DNA of 64,000 nt from Boesenbergia rotunda (Eukaryota > Streptophyta > Magnoliopsida > Zingiberales > Zingiberaceae): assembly GCA_024364735.1 (NCBI GenBank), contig JAGFNQ010001617.1, positions 186,001 to 250,000 on the forward strand, in the 5' to 3' direction. The notes beneath the pieces were generated by a model. It ran no database searches and was not told the DNA's origin. It saw only the letters and a list, made by a program, of their open reading frames with translations. The position numbers and the translations under genes were made by a program. This document shows, one piece after another, positions 33,555 to 46,840 of this stretch. How positions within the stretch are numbered: position 1 is the stretch's first letter; each line of letters begins with the position of its first letter.

Positions 33555-34899
33555 TAGTATGTGTTCCAAATTCATTGAAAACCAAACTCATTGCCACAAA
33601 TTAAATACAAGAATAGAATAAAGAAAAGACACTTTGGTTTTTAGTTTGTTTATAGACCAGTAGCTACTACTCCAAGGCTCGCAATCACTATTAATCTTCT
33701 TCCAAAAGAGAGGAATACTTGTTTCTTTTACAAGTGTAGGGTTCGCTAACAAGTATACCAGCCCTTAGAGTAATTATGCATGAAAAGAAAGCAAGTGTAG
33801 TAAAATATACAACAATTAAATGTGACCCAAGGTTAAGCTCATTTGAGCTCATAGTGGCATTGTCTCATTGTTACATCACTAAGGCTTGAGCATAACAGAG
33901 TGTCGGAGTTTCGGAAGCCTAACAGATCACTTGAAGAAGTAATAAAGTGATGTTGAAGGTGTTGTCTGAAGGCTCTTTTATAGAGTGATCTAGACGCCTC
34001 AACCAACCTTGAGCGCTCCAAGCAAGGGCTATATGATCCTACTCCATCGCTAATTCGGCCTATTCAGAGCGCCTGGATCCCTTCAGGGCGATTGGCCTGC
34101 TGACGTGATCATGGCATCCAGTTGAAGCTCTATCCATCCATTATCGAGGCGAGTTGATCCCTTCCAGGGCACCTGGATCCTTCCGAGCGCTCGGAAGTTG
34201 ATGTGTAACTCCCAATCCAAGCGTGCAAACTTAGCTAGATGCGATGCTGGATTTCGGCTGATACGAACTCCTAGATCCTATAGGTCGTCAGACCTTCGAT
34301 CACCTGGATCCACTCTAGGCGCCCGGAGCATTGTTTCAACCAACTTCCAAATAGCACTTCTTGCATCATAATGTTAGCATATGCATATATAAATATTATG
34401 ATTGACAGTTTTCTAGTTATCGTGAAATCATAGGTTTGACCAATGCCTACTGCTCTCTTTCCGAGAGTGCATCCTCACTACTCTAGTCGAGAGAATTTAC
34501 CTGATGTCAAACTTTAGTCCACCTGACCTACTTGGGCTTTTGCTTAGCTGATCTTGACCTTCAAGATTTGCCTCTAGACTTTTAGTCCTTGACCCATCTA
34601 GACTTCTGCCTAGTGTCTTCGACTCCCAACGCTTCACGCCTGGTGTCCTCAACCCTAGGGTTTCTCGCTTGATGTCCTCAATTTGCTAAGCCTTCCTGCC
34701 TAGTCCTCTGACCAAGATTTCCTTGCCTAGTCCCTCCAACTAGAACTTCCTTGCATTATCTCAACTAGGACTTCGCTTGCCTAGATTCAACTAAGACCTG
34801 CAAACTTCATCAATATGTTAGAATACCACAAGACTTAACTTTGAACCTTTGTCTACATTAAAACTTAGATTCGATTGTATAGTACATCTTACACTAACA
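33555..34899 (-). repeat. 3' LTR (left copy) of the minus-strand element
   Basis: Matches 55600-56958 along its length with considerable divergence. The minus-strand TATA box is CTCTATAAAAGAGCC at 33986-33972. The stretch at 34050-34330 has GGCGCCTGGATCC-like units. Homology fades left of about 33555, so the last ~60 bases of the LTR are missing or replaced. Confidence 0.78.
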
Positions 34900-34916
34900 A
34901 TCTTTTTCTTTTTTTT
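34900..34916 (-). promoter_or_regulatory. polypurine tract of the minus-strand element
   Basis: A pyrimidine run on the plus strand (ATCTTTTTCTTTTTTTT) is A/G-only on the minus strand and abuts the LTR start at 34899. Confidence 0.7.
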
Positions 34917-36339
34917 ATTATTGGCAATATAGTTAAAATTAAATTAAAAATATAGTGCAATAAGTTAGTTAATGAATATTTCAAGGAATGAACATAACAA
35001 TAAAATTTACAATAAGTTAAAAATAAGTGCATTCTTTTACTTCCATTTAATCCTTTTAATCTGACCTCTCCTTCTATATCCATGCATAGGGGTATTTATT
35101 GGTCTGGGGGTTAAAATTTGATAAAGTCAATATGTCTGTCCTCCCCACGTACTAGCCACAGCATCCGGACTAATAGCTTCCGTGATTTATCTCCTCCGTG
35201 ATAGTCCTGAGACGGATTAGCAGGGGCGTTGAGGACCAGCGAATCGCCTTTTGTCAGCATGTATAAGGGTATTTAAATTAGTTATCAAAATACTCTAAGA
35301 TTTTAAAAAAATGTAAAAAGGGGAGAACTTTGAAAAAGGAAAATATTTTTTCAAAAGAATATTAGGTAAGGATAAACATTTGTTTTTAAGAAAGAGAGTC
35401 GTCAAACTTATGTTTAAACAATATTTAAGAAGGAAAGAACTTTAAGAAAAGATAAATGTTTCAAAATTATCTGTAAATAAAGAATTCTTAAAAAAATTGA
35501 AGTAAAGAGAGGTCTTAAAAAAAAGTAAAGAGAGGTTGTTAACAAAATTTAAGTAAAGTGAGTTTTTTAGAAAAATATTAAAAATACTAATAAGTAAGGA
35601 GTTTTGTAAAAGAAGTAAGTGGTTTTTTTTTCGAAAACCATAAAGAGGTTTTGTTTTAAAAAAGAGAGATTTTTAAAAAGTTGAAATTTTGCATAAAGGA
35701 AAACTTTTTAGAAAAGAAAAGTTTATAGAGAAAACGTTTTAAGGTAAAAAATTTAAGAAGCAAGAAATAAATATTTATTAAATTTATTTTGTCCTTATCA
35801 TCCGAACATATGGAAAAAAACAGTATGCATGAAGGAGTTGATGTTCTATTCTATAAACAAGTCCTACTTGTCCTATTTTGTTAAGTCAAGAAAAATTAAT
35901 TAGGCTTAAGTTCATTAATTAAGTTTAATTTTTATTGTTTTAAGGTTTCTCAAATTTGAGTTTATGAGTATATTAAGTTAGAATTAATTAAGTTAAATTA
36001 ATTTAATTGGATCAGAATTAGGTTTAATTAAATTAATTTAGTAAGAAACATTTAATTAGAGTAATTAATTATTTTTAAGCTGGGTGTAATAAGGTTAAGG
36101 TTTATTACTCTGATTTATGTTATAGGTTAGATTTATTATTATTTTAATTAAGTAGAATTGAGTTTTAATTATTTAATTTGAGTTAATATTGCGTTGAGGT
36201 TTAAAATTGTTTAGTTCAGTAATTAAGTTAGCTTGTTTAATTAGGTTAAGCTATTAATTAACCTATTCAATTTTTTAATATTAGATTAACAAGTTTTATT
36301 AGTTTAGATTAATTTGAGTTAGTTTGGATTAATTGAAAG
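34917..36339. other. AT-rich interior of the minus-strand element (left part)
   Basis: Non-coding and rich in TTAATTAAG-like words. It contains nothing recognisable. It resumes at 51110 after the Copia insertion. The last five bases, GAAAG (36335-36339), are the Copia target duplication. Confidence 0.6.
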
Positions 36340-36743
36340 TGTTAGAGTTGGTGACCCAAATTCTATTTAATCCGTTAATATTTATTAGATATTTTCTTAT
36401 TAATCTGTTAATTAACTGATTCTTTATAAATATGTTAATTAACAGTTTCGTTATTAATTTTTTATTTGACTAAATATTCTAAGGTCCCTATAAATTGTGT
36501 ATCTCATGGACAAGTTAGATCAATCAATGAAGAAGGTTATTTGGGTACCTCTTCTTCCTTTCTCTCTACCTCTCCTTTCTTTCTACTTCTCTTTACTTTA
36601 TCAAAGCCGCCGACTTTGTATTCCACCGTTCATAGTGATTTTTCGTCCTTTGTCCGTAGTTTTTTCCCGTCAAGAGTTTTCCACTTAAATCTGGTGAGTT
36701 CTCTATTATTCTTGTTGTCATTTTTCATTCTAATCTCGTAACA
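36340..36743 (+). repeat. 5' LTR of the Copia element (404 bp)
   Basis: Starts TGTTAGAGTTGG and ends CTCGTAACA. It contains a pyrimidine-rich stretch at 36550-36610. Confidence 0.95.
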
Positions 36744-36745
36744 AG

Positions 36746-36757
36746 TGGTATCAGAGC
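36746..36757 (+). promoter_or_regulatory. primer-binding site (initiator Met tRNA type)
   Basis: TGGTATCAGAGC starts three bases after the 5' LTR. It is complementary to the 3' end of plant initiator methionine tRNA and is the usual Copia primer site. Confidence 0.9.
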
Positions 36758-36796
36758 GAGGTTGGTTTTATTTTTTGTGGATGTCAACCGAGATTA

Positions 36797-39700
36797 ATGA
36801 CAACGGCAAGCATGAAGGAGAAATCCGCTGTTGCAGAGAAGTCTGGTGAGGCTGATGTTGTCGAAAATCACAGTAATGGTGAACTTCTCGTTGCCTCTGA
36901 TGTTGATTTGAAGCAGAGTGAGGAATGGATTATTGATTCTGGCTGTACGTTTCATATGTGTCCCAATCGGGATTGGTTTTCAACATATGAAACGGTTTCG
37001 AGTGGTGCAATTTTGATAGGCAATAATGCATCCTGCAGAATCGCTGGTATTGGTACGATCAGAATTAAGATGTTTGATGGTGTCATTCGAACATTGGGTG
37101 ATGTAAGACACACCCCTGATTTGAAGAGAAATCTGATCTCTTTGAGTATTCTTGATTCTAAAGGGTACAAGTACACTGGTGAAGATGGAGCTGTGAAGAT
37201 CAGTAAAGGGTCTCTTGTTGTGATGAAGGGACTAAGGAGAACCGTCGGTTTATATGTTCTGCAGGGATCCACAGTAATAGGTGATGTTGCCGTCACAAGG
37301 TCGTCTATGTTTGATTCTGATGTTACAAGACTTTGGCATGTGCGTTTGGGTCATATGAGTGAGAATGACATGGTTGAATTAAGCAAGAGAGGACTTCTTG
37401 ATGGTCAAAGTATTACAAACCTAAAGTTCTGCGAGCACTGTGTTTTTGGCAAGCAAAAAAGAGTCAAGTTCTCAGTTGGCATTCATAACACAAAGGGTGT
37501 GCTAGACTACATTCACTCTGATTTGTGGGGGTCTTCTAGAGTACCATCTAAAGGTGGTGTGCTCTATATGTTGACTATTATTGATGATTTCTCAAGAAAA
37601 GTTTGGGCATTCTTTTTAAGACATAAAAGTAATGTTTTTACTACCTTTAAGGAGTGGAAGGTCATGATTGAGAAGCAGATAGGGAGACAATTAAAGCATC
37701 TTCGAACTGATAATGGATTGGAGTTTTGTTCTGATGAGTTTAATACCTTATGCAGAGCTGAAGGTATTGTGAGGCATCATACAGTTCGACATACTCCTCA
37801 ACAGAATGGCGTAGCAGAGAGGATGAATATGACTTTGATGGAGAAGGTGCGTTGTATGTTTCTTAATGCTGGGCTACCAAAGTTTTTCTGGGCAAAAGCC
37901 GCTGCATATGCCTGTTATCTTGTAAATCACTCTCCATCAATTGCTATTGAAAGGAAAACTCCACAAGAGGTATGGTCTGGTACTCCTGCTAGTTATTCTA
38001 ATTTGAGAATTTTTGGATGTCCTGCGTATGCTCATATTGACAATGGGAAGTTGGAGCCTCGTTCGGTGAAGTGCGTATTTATAGGCTTTAGACAAGGAGT
38101 GAAGGGATACAAACTTTAGTGTCCAGAGACCGGGAAAGTCATCATTAGTATAGATGTTATCTTTGATGAGACTAGCATGCTTCAGGGGTCTCCATCTAAA
38201 ACTCTTTCTGAGGAAGATAAGCAGAAGACAAGCACACAGGTGGAAATTGAGAGTGGGCCGATATCTACAGAGACTACTCCAGAGCCTATTTTAGATGTTG
38301 TGGATGGAACGAGCTCATCACAAGCATCTTCACAATATTCCATTGCAAAAGATAGGCCTCGGAGAGAAATTAGACGTCCTCAGAGATATGCAGAGGCTGA
38401 TTTGGTCGCTTATGCTTTAAACGTGGTTGAGGAGATTGATTCCGGTGAAGAACCTGAGATGTATTCAGAAGCAATTAGCTGCGATAATTCTGGTAAGTGG
38501 ATAATTGCTATACAGGAGGAGATGGAGTCACTTGGTAAGAACGACACATGAGACTTGGTGAAATTACCTAAGGGTAAGAAAGCTGTTCGCTGCAAGTGGG
38601 TATTTAAAAGAAAGGAGGGAATACTAGAAGTTGAAGAAGCCAGGTACAAATCCAGACTAGTTGCTAAAGGCTTCAGTCAGATTCCAGGAGTAGACTTCAC
38701 TGATGTATTTTTCCCAGTTGTAAATCATAGTACGATTCAAGCCTTCCTTGGTATTGTGGTCATGCATGACTTAGAGTTCCAGCAGCTGGATGTGAAGACA
38801 ACATTCTTACATGGGGTACTTGAGGAAGAAATCTACATGCAACAACCAGAAGGTTTTGAAGTCTTAGGAAAAGAGGATTATGTATGCTTGCTGAAAAAGT
38901 CCCTTTATGATTTGAAGCAGTCACCTAGGCAATGGTATAAAAGGTTTGATTTATTTATGATCACTCGTAATTTCAGAAGAAGCAGCTATGATAGTTGTGC
39001 CTACTTTAAAAAAATGATGATGGATCATTTGTTTATCTACTCTTATATGTTGATGATATGTTGATTGCGACCAATAATAAGGAAGAGATAAGAAAGGTCA
39101 AAGCCCAACTAAGTAAAGAATTTGAGATGAAAGATTTGGGAGCTGCAAAGAAAATACTTGGGACGGAGATTCTGATAGACAGAAAGGCAGGAAAATTATA
39201 CCTAAGTCAAAAAGGGTATATTGAGAAAGTACTTCATCGGTTTAACATGCATTTTGCCAAGTTTGTTAGTACTCCGTTAGCTGCACAATTTAGATTTTCA
39301 GCTGATTTATGTCCGCAATCAGATGATGAGGTTGATTATATGTCATGGGTTCTATATTCTAGTGCAGTGGGATCTCTCATGTATGCTATGGTTTGTACAC
39401 GCCCAGATTTATCACATGCAGTGAGTACAGTTAGTAGATACATGACAAATCCTGGTAAAGAACATTAGAAGGCAGTTCAGTGGATTTTCATATACTTACG
39501 AGGGACTTCTGATTTTTGTTTGCATTTTGGGAGTAATAGAGATGCAGTTATTGGATATGTTGATTCTGACTTTGCAGGTGACCTTGATAAAAGAAGATCA
39601 CTTACGGGGTACGTGTTCACTGTTGGTGGTTGTGCTATTAGTTGGAAAGCTACTTTGCAGAATACGGTTGCATTGTCCACTACAGAGGCTGAGTATATGG

Positions 39701-40008
39701 CTATTACGGAAGCTTGTAAGGAAGCTATTTGGTTGAAAGGACTTTTCAGTGAGCTTAGCGAAGACTTGCATATTACTACAGTCTTTTGTAATAGTCAGAG
39801 TGTCATTTTCCTCACGAAGGATCAGATGTTTCATGAGAGGACAAAGCACATTGATGTGAGGTATCATTTTATACGTGATGTTATTGCTCGTGGTGATATT
39901 ATTGTCAGGAAAGTCAGTACTCATGATAATCCTGATGATATGATGACTAAGTCACTCCCTATAGCCAAGTTTAAGCATTGCTTGGACTTGGTTGGTGCTA
40001 GATGCTGA
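36797..40008 (+). pseudogene. Copia pol polyprotein, broken; gag largely deleted
   Basis: The first frame (36797-38119) has a short charged leader and a protease site (WIIDSGCTFHMCPN). A GAG-pre-integrase zinc block with LWHVRLGHMSEND and CEHCVFGKQ follows. The integrase core has IHSDLW, RTDNGLEF and PQQNGVAERMN, the DDE residues. Breaks: TAG at 38117-38119, TGA at 38549-38551, a frameshift between about 39020 and 39050 just before the YVDD reverse-transcriptase motif, and TAG at 39466-39468. Frames 38555-39064 and 39058-39468 carry reverse transcriptase (YKSRLVAKGFSQIPGVDF, QLDVKTTFLHG, YVDDML). Frame 39520-40008 carries RNase H (GYVDSDFAGDLD, STTEAEYMA). About 1 kb of gag is absent between leader and protease. 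All three stops fall where relatives have tryptophan. Confidence 0.93.
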
Positions 40009-40274
40009 GATTTACCTATGGGGTTTTTTGTGGAAGAGGTGTAGAATGTTCTTTTGAAGATTCGTGGAATTCGTGTCAAGGTGGAGATTGTTAGAGTTGG
40101 TGACCCAAATTTTATTTAATCCGTTAATATTTATTAGATATTTTCTTATTAATCTGTTAATTAACATATTCTTTATAAATCTGTTAATTAACAGTTTCGT
40201 TATTAATTTTTTATTTGACTAAGTATTCTAAGGTCCCTATAAATTGTGTATCTCATGCACTACCACAAAAAACA

Positions 40275-40600
40275 GGATTCCCGACGGAATTTACCGACGG
40301 AATTCCGACGGATTTTCTCCGTCGGCGGAAAATCCGTCGGTATGGAGTTACCGACGAAATTTTTTTCCCGTCGGAGACTTTACCGACGGAATTTTGTTTC
40401 TGTCGGGAACTCTGGCCGACGGAATTAATAATTCCATCGGAAATTTCCGACGGAATGGTGTTTCCGTCGGAAATTTCCGACGGGAAATTCCCCGCGGTCC
40501 CGTCGGAAATTTTCGATGGAACGGGAAATTTTTGTTTTCCGTCGAAAAAAATTTCGATACATTCCGACGGAATTAACATTCCATCGGGAATCCGTCGAAA
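40275..40600. repeat. left subterminal repeats of the CACTA transposon
   Basis: The palindromic word TTCCGTCGGAAATTTCCGACGG and its half CCGACGGAA recur about twenty times in both orientations. In En/Spm such motifs bind TNPA. Open frames here simply reflect the repeat. Confidence 0.9.
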
Positions 40601-41636
40601 ATCCAAAACAAATATTCCCAGATTCAACCTGTACGTTTGTAATAATCATATATACATATTTCTAAATATCAAATTTCAATCACAATCACAAATACCCAAC
40701 CATCATCACATTCACAACATCAATAATCACATTCAAACTCAAATAATTACATTCACAAATAACCATTTCACATTTTGAGATAAATAAACTACAAACATAT
40801 AAACATGTCTCCATTTTGAGACATAATTCATATAAGTGCTCCATTACATATAAACATAAGTCCTATAATAACAAAACACACCTCCATAAGACTTCCATAA
40901 TCAACTGTTGTGCATCGAAAAAAGTAAAACTTTCATAAGACCTCCATAATAACAAAACACCTCCATTGATAGTTAAGTACTTGAGAATAAATCCATAAGC
41001 ATCTGCTGTGCATCGGAAAAAGAATCGATCTGAAATTTACTCACCTCCTTTAGCATCAGACTTCAGAATAATCCTGAAAAAACATTAAAAAATACATTAA
41101 GCAAATGTGATAAAAATAGAACAAGATCTTTCTTTGCAATAACAATAATTAAATATCATGTAAACATTGCTAACTTTTTCTAACTCTATATAACTTATAC
41201 TAACAAATTTAAATAACTATGGCAGGTAATTCAAAAGCTAATAACCTATTACAACATGTAAACTATAGGATATTTTCAAAATGGGACTGCTCTTGTACAT
41301 TGACATGTAATTCACAAAAGAAGCTCTTAGACAATATATTATGTCAATTCACAAAAGAAGCACCTAGACAATATATTTGATATAGGCTCGGAGAAGGTAT
41401 TTTGACCCTGGTTTGCTCAGGAGCAAGTTCAATATTTGTTCATGGTTTAGGTTATTCAATTCACTCGACTGAATATCTTTCATGATTATGGTTCTTTGTT
41501 TTCTTAATTTGTTATAGTAAATTCCATTTTCATGCCATAGGTTTTGATTGTCATTACTTGGACTAGCTTCTTATATATGTAGGTAATAAGCTTTGGCATT
41601 GTATTCTACTTAATAGCAATAAGTTACACTGATGCA

Positions 41637-41816
41637 GGTTAGTCTCTGATAGAGAAACTAGAAAGCCTAAAGGATATGGCTTTTGTGAATATAAGGATGA
41701 AGAGACAGGCTCTTAGTGCTCGCCGAAATCTTCAAGGCTATGAAATAAATGGCCGTCAGTTAAGAGTTGATTTTGCTAAAAATGACAAAAATGCTGACCA
41801 AAATAGGGATCAGGTC
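41637..41816 (+). pseudogene. captured exon of cleavage stimulation factor subunit CSTF64 (RRM)
   Basis: After an acceptor-like TGATGCAG the sequence codes LVSDRETRKPKGYGFCEYKD, continues NLQGYEINGRQLRVDFAKND and ends at a donor-like CAG|GTCAAC. This matches the second half of the RNA-recognition motif of plant CSTF64, the U/GU-binding subunit of the mRNA 3'-end cleavage stimulation factor. One extra base in the GAGACAGGCTCT stretch shifts the frame, so the piece is not functional. Intron-like sequence precedes it (about 41380-41636). It lies on the opposite strand to the transposase genes and is best explained as genomic capture by the CACTA transposon. Confidence 0.88.
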
Positions 41817-42306
41817 AACACTTTATATGGTTTCTCAAATACTTCAATAAATTTGAGAAATTAAAACAAAAATACTAGAGAATAAAGATTTGAGACTAGA
41901 AAAAAATGAAAATAAATAAATACTGGATTGTTTAATTGAACATACCTCAAAAAACATAATCAGCCGGCAGATGAGAGGGTCTTGGGGCTTGTGCCAAAAA
42001 CAAAAAAAAAATAGAGAAGTTAGCGGTTTAATAAAATGCATGGTTAACAGTTTAATAAAATGACACTTAATAAAGTTAAACTTAATCATGGTGTATAGCA
42101 AAAGGAACTCAAAGCAATAATAAAGTTAAAGTTTGGCAGGCAAATACCATCTTGATAATAAAGTTAATAAGTAAAAATCATACCTGAATCACAGAGGATT
42201 GCTGAAATAAAAATCAAATCAACATATTAGTAGAAAGCACACATTCAACGATAGATTAATTATAAATTAAAAAACTAATATATAATTGAACATACCTCAA
42301 AAAAAC

Positions 42307-43699
42307 TTAATCAGTCGGTGGATGAGAGGGTCCTGGGGTGTCCTGCGATGGCAGACGAGGCAAGCCATCTAGGAGGAATCGCACACGACTCATGATATCC
42401 TCATCTCTCCTTGCTATATCAGCTGCCCTCGCCGCTTCATCAGCGGCTCTCCTCTCATTCTCAGCGGTCATCCATTCCGCTATCTCTCCTCGCATTGATT
42501 GAACTTAATTGCGCAGATCTCGATTTTCTTCTAATATTCTATGCATCTCATTGGAATAAGATGAACAGTAACTGGATCGACCCCTCGGAGCCCTCAAGCG
42601 ATCATCAAATGCAACTCTGGCCTGAGAGCCAAGGCCATAGATAGTAGAGTTCTTTGTCCGTCCACCGACAACATCATAATATATGTCATTAAGTGCCTCA
42701 GTGGATAGAGATTGAGACTCTCCCCCCTCTACTGCAGGCTGAGATGCCTGAGCGACTTTATCAGTCATTTCCTCCTATATTGTAAAATAGAACATGATTA
42801 ATAAGTAATTCGATAAATCGTACTAAAATGTAACTAAAATAATCACTAAGTAATGTTCTTACATGGATGGTCGCAAAACGAGAATCTACGAATGTGCCAT
42901 CTTTTTTCTTGTGCGTCCTCACAAAGACCTCCATACTAGTGGGCAGTCGAGCTAGTTCTCGTTCCTGTATACAAATATATATTAGGCGAATATTATACAA
43001 GTATGATAATAAATGATAATTATATTTCGTGCAAACATTAAATTAAACTCACCAAATCAAGAGCATGCTCTACCATAGATTTAGAACCAGACGTATGGTG
43101 AGCAGTTCCGGTACTCGGGCCACCTAGCTCGGTGTTTCTATTAGCTCGAGCCTTATCGGCATTTTCTTTCCACCTCTCTTCAGACCAGGTGGCCGTCCAT
43201 GTACCCCATATCTCCTCAGGAACATACGTCGGTTTTACGCCCTTTTTTCTGATATAGTAGAGGTAGTCTTTGTAAAGCTTAGCACAATTTTTATTCCATG
43301 TTGCTTTAAAATTTTCCTCCTGGCCCTCCTCCCATGTATATCTTTTCTGCAATTATAAATTCAAAATTTAACATGCTAAATTGGTAAATATAATATAAAA
43401 ATCAAATATATATTGATTTTACTTACTACAAATTCATTGTAATAAAATGTCTTCATCTCATGATCTACATGTCTCCATGTCGTAGATCTGCATGCTCGTT
43501 CCTTGAATTTGCTTGTGATATAATTAGAAACCCGATGACCATCAGGAGTAAAACTGTATAATCAAAAATAAACATATCAATATAAAATATAAAAATTAAT
43601 ATATGAACAATAATTACATCTAACAACAAATACTTACACATCTCCAACAACGGATAAAACTCGATGGCCACGGGGAATCACTGGCTGCTGATCTGCCAT
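42307..43699 (-). pseudogene. TNPA-like CACTA protein (plant transposase, Ptta/En/Spm family), with a premature stop
   Basis: Minus-strand exons with GT-AG borders are 43699-43638, 43553-43427, 43346-43053, 42964-42863 and 42774-42307. The protein starts MADQQPVIPRGHRVLSVVGD. Exon 3 has the family signature: a Trp-rich block with KGVKPTYVPEEIWGTWTATW, then TGTAHHTSGSKSMVEHA. Later exons give LPTSMEVFVRTHKKKDG and a C-terminal Arg/Glu/Ala-rich helix. In En/Spm the TNPA-type protein binds subterminal repeats and brings the ends together. An in-frame TAA at 42505-42507 truncates it about 65 codons before the natural stop at 42307. Confidence 0.85.
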
Positions 43700-46600
43700 A
43701 GAAATATTTGCAAAATAATATATAACAACACATCATAATAAAGGTGAGTAACATAGTAATAAAAATACAATAAATATAACAACACATGCATCACTTACTA
43801 GATGAATAATAATGACACTATTTATATATCATTAGCATCGATGTCCTCCTCACTAGACTTTGATAGTTCAACAAGATCCTCACTGCTGGACATCTCTTCA
43901 TCATCTATATCCTCGTAAGCCACGTTAACATCTACAAGTAATTCAGACGTGGATGGAAGTTGTGAATCAATTAAATGTCTCTCTACTTCGTCATTCTGAA
44001 ATGCATCATGATTTTGAACAGTGATGGTGTTCGGCGTTTCTATAGTCAAGCGAGGCTTCATTCGACAAACAGACAACCATTCACTAGATCTCCTTCTTTT
44101 CATAGGGTATTCAAGATAAAAAACTTGACTCGCTTGTACCCCAAAAATAAAAGGTTCAAATTTTTTGAACTTTCTATTTTTATTAACCTCTACTAATTTA
44201 TAGTTTGGATATATTCTTGTACCTGTTCTTGGGGTCGGATCATACCATGAACATTTGAACAACACACACCGTTTAATAGGTAATGCAGGATATTCAATCT
44301 CTTTGATTTCTTCAAGTCTACCATAATAATCAAACTATGTGTTGTTGTTGTCTATATATCCTTTAACACAAACTCCAGAATTATATGTTAATCTCCGTGA
44401 ATCTCGTTGTGCCACATGGAATCTGAGCCCATTAACATAGTATCCAGAGTAGACCTTTATTTTACGGAGCGGTCCTGATGCAAGATACAATATTCTATCA
44501 TCTTGCACATTTGATATTCTGCGGTCTTTCACCTACATAAATTATAACATAAATTAAGACCGAACTGAATAGACATAAATATATAAATTTTTGATGATAT
44601 TGCAACTTACATATATTTCAAACCATAATGCAAATTCGGCCTCTAACTTTTCAGCGACCTCACTTACACCCAATGATGGATTTTGAATATATAGTTGTTG
44701 TACGTATAAGCTACGACAGAGAAATATTTTAAGTCAATTGGTATATCAAGCAAGCATTTAATATATACTAACAGGATTATTAGAGAAGTCAACTTACTTT
44801 ATGTATGGTTTGACTTCATCGCAGTTTAACAGTATGTATGTTCTTGCAGCATCATATTCCTGTTCAGTTAACCATCTAGTAACATATGCACCCATTGGCT
44901 TACCGGGAAAGTTGAAAATAGAAAGCAATGATGGGTCATTCGGTTGAGCATCATCAGAATTTCTAGGACACTTACGATGTCTAGTTTTCACATTGTCAGC
45001 AAAATAATAAGAGCAGAAAGAAGATGCTTCTTCAACCAGATAGGCATTACATATTGACCCCTCAACTCTTGCTTTGTTACGAACATTGTTCTTTAATTTT
45101 CTCAAAAATCGTTCGAATGAATACATCCATCTATACTGCACTGGACCAGCTATTTCTGCCTCATTTGGTAAATGTACTGGTAAATGTTCCATTGAATCAA
45201 AAAAACTAGGTGGAAATATGCGCTCCAGCTTGCATAGTATGAGAGGAATGTCTATTTTTAGCCGAAGCATATCATCCATCATAATACACCTTGCCGTCAA
45301 ATCTTTAAAAAAAAGACTCAATTCTGTAAGTGCTTGCCAAACATTCTGTGGAAGTAAGTCATGGAAAACTACTGGAATTAGTATTTGCATGAACACATGA
45401 CAATCATGAATCTTCATTCCAAACATCTTCAACTTATTCATATCCACGCATCGAGCCATATTTGAGGCATACCCATCAGGGAATTTTATTTCTCTTAACC
45501 AATTACATAAAATTTCTTTACCATCTTTGTCTAATGTATAACAAGCCTTTGAAAATCTATTGGTTGTTTGATTCATATGCAACTCTGGTCTGTTAACTAG
45601 TTCTTTTAATTCCTCACGTGATTTTGCCATGTCTTTAGTTTTTCCAGGCACATTCATGACAGTGTTAAAGATATTATCAAAGAAATTTTTCTCAAAATGC
45701 ATGACATATAAGTTATGTCGAATGAGAAGATACTTCCAATATGGCAACTCCCAAAAAATACTCCTCTTCTTCCATCCACACTTGCACATTCTAACAATGT
45801 ATTTATTTATCTCATCAGAACCAGGTTGAAATACTGGTAGGAATCCATTGTTGGTGCTTGGATGGCTAGAGGGGGGGTGAATATAGCCAGACACAATATC
45901 TTTCGCTTTTAGGAGATTTTTGCACTTGAACAGTTAGTAACACAGCGGAAGCAAAAACTAAATAGAAATGTAGAAATGAAACACAAACCAAAACGCTAAC
46001 AAGGATCGTTTACAAGGTTTGGGGATAACTTGCCCCTACTCCTTGGCGTGCCCTTAAGGTGGGCGATCCCTTGATCGTCGGCAGATCAAGCCCCGGAAAT
46101 CCGGATATCAAATCCTCCTTCTCGGTGGAGTAACCTCTCCACACCGTTTCAACAGATTGATGAATTTAAGCACACAGAAACACAAGAAGGAATCTTACAG
46201 AGCACTTAGGATAGCAAGAACACAAGCGAACTCCTCACCGAGTTCCACTCAGCACAGATCTCACGCAAGAACTCCCTTCTTCGTGTCTTCTCGCTGATGG
46301 ACTCGCCAAGCTCCTTGTTTCTTCTTCCAAGCACTCAAGTATGCAGAAGCTTCAAAGGATGCTCAAGTTTGCAGAAGCTTCAAGATCAGGATCAGAGTTG
46401 TCGCCCCAGGAGCTCAAGAGTTGTAGCAAGAACAGAAGAGCTTCCCACTCTCTTCTTCCCATCCACCACTTAACCTGCTGCCATCGCCAGCATCGCCAGG
46501 TCAGACGCTCCTCTGGAGCTTGCCAGTTTCTCACCTGCAACAGCCCAGCTATCCCTGACCTCACCTGGACTCCCTGAGCTTCCCTCAGTCGAGCCCCAGT

Positions 46601-46840
46601 CAGCAGCTCCAGATCATCCAGCGTCCGTTGAAGCCTGAGAAAGAAAACTGTCAAACCTGCTCAATGGAAAGTCTCCCATTGACCCTCCTTGAGTGTTTGA
46701 ATCCATTCCTGTCTCCTGCACACTCAATCAGACGCTTAGCAAAGCATATCACATGAAATCAGCAATGTATCAAAGAATCGGCAGAGAAAACAGTCACGAT
46801 CAGAGCTTCTGACAGCGTATTTGAATTAAAGTTCTGCTCC

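Noticed and set aside
33358..33597. 79-codon minus-strand frame (MAMSLVFNEFG...)
   Set aside because: It straddles the junction between the Tat-like LTR and the next LTR, and no homolog was recognised.
40215..40778. 187-codon plus-strand frame
   Set aside because: Lies over the LTR junction and CACTA subterminal repeats. Its Phe/Pro/Thr repeats are the translated TTCCGACGG motif.
46341..46654. Frames of 78 and 100 codons in the solo LTR
   Set aside because: LTR sequence with no domain and no conservation argument.
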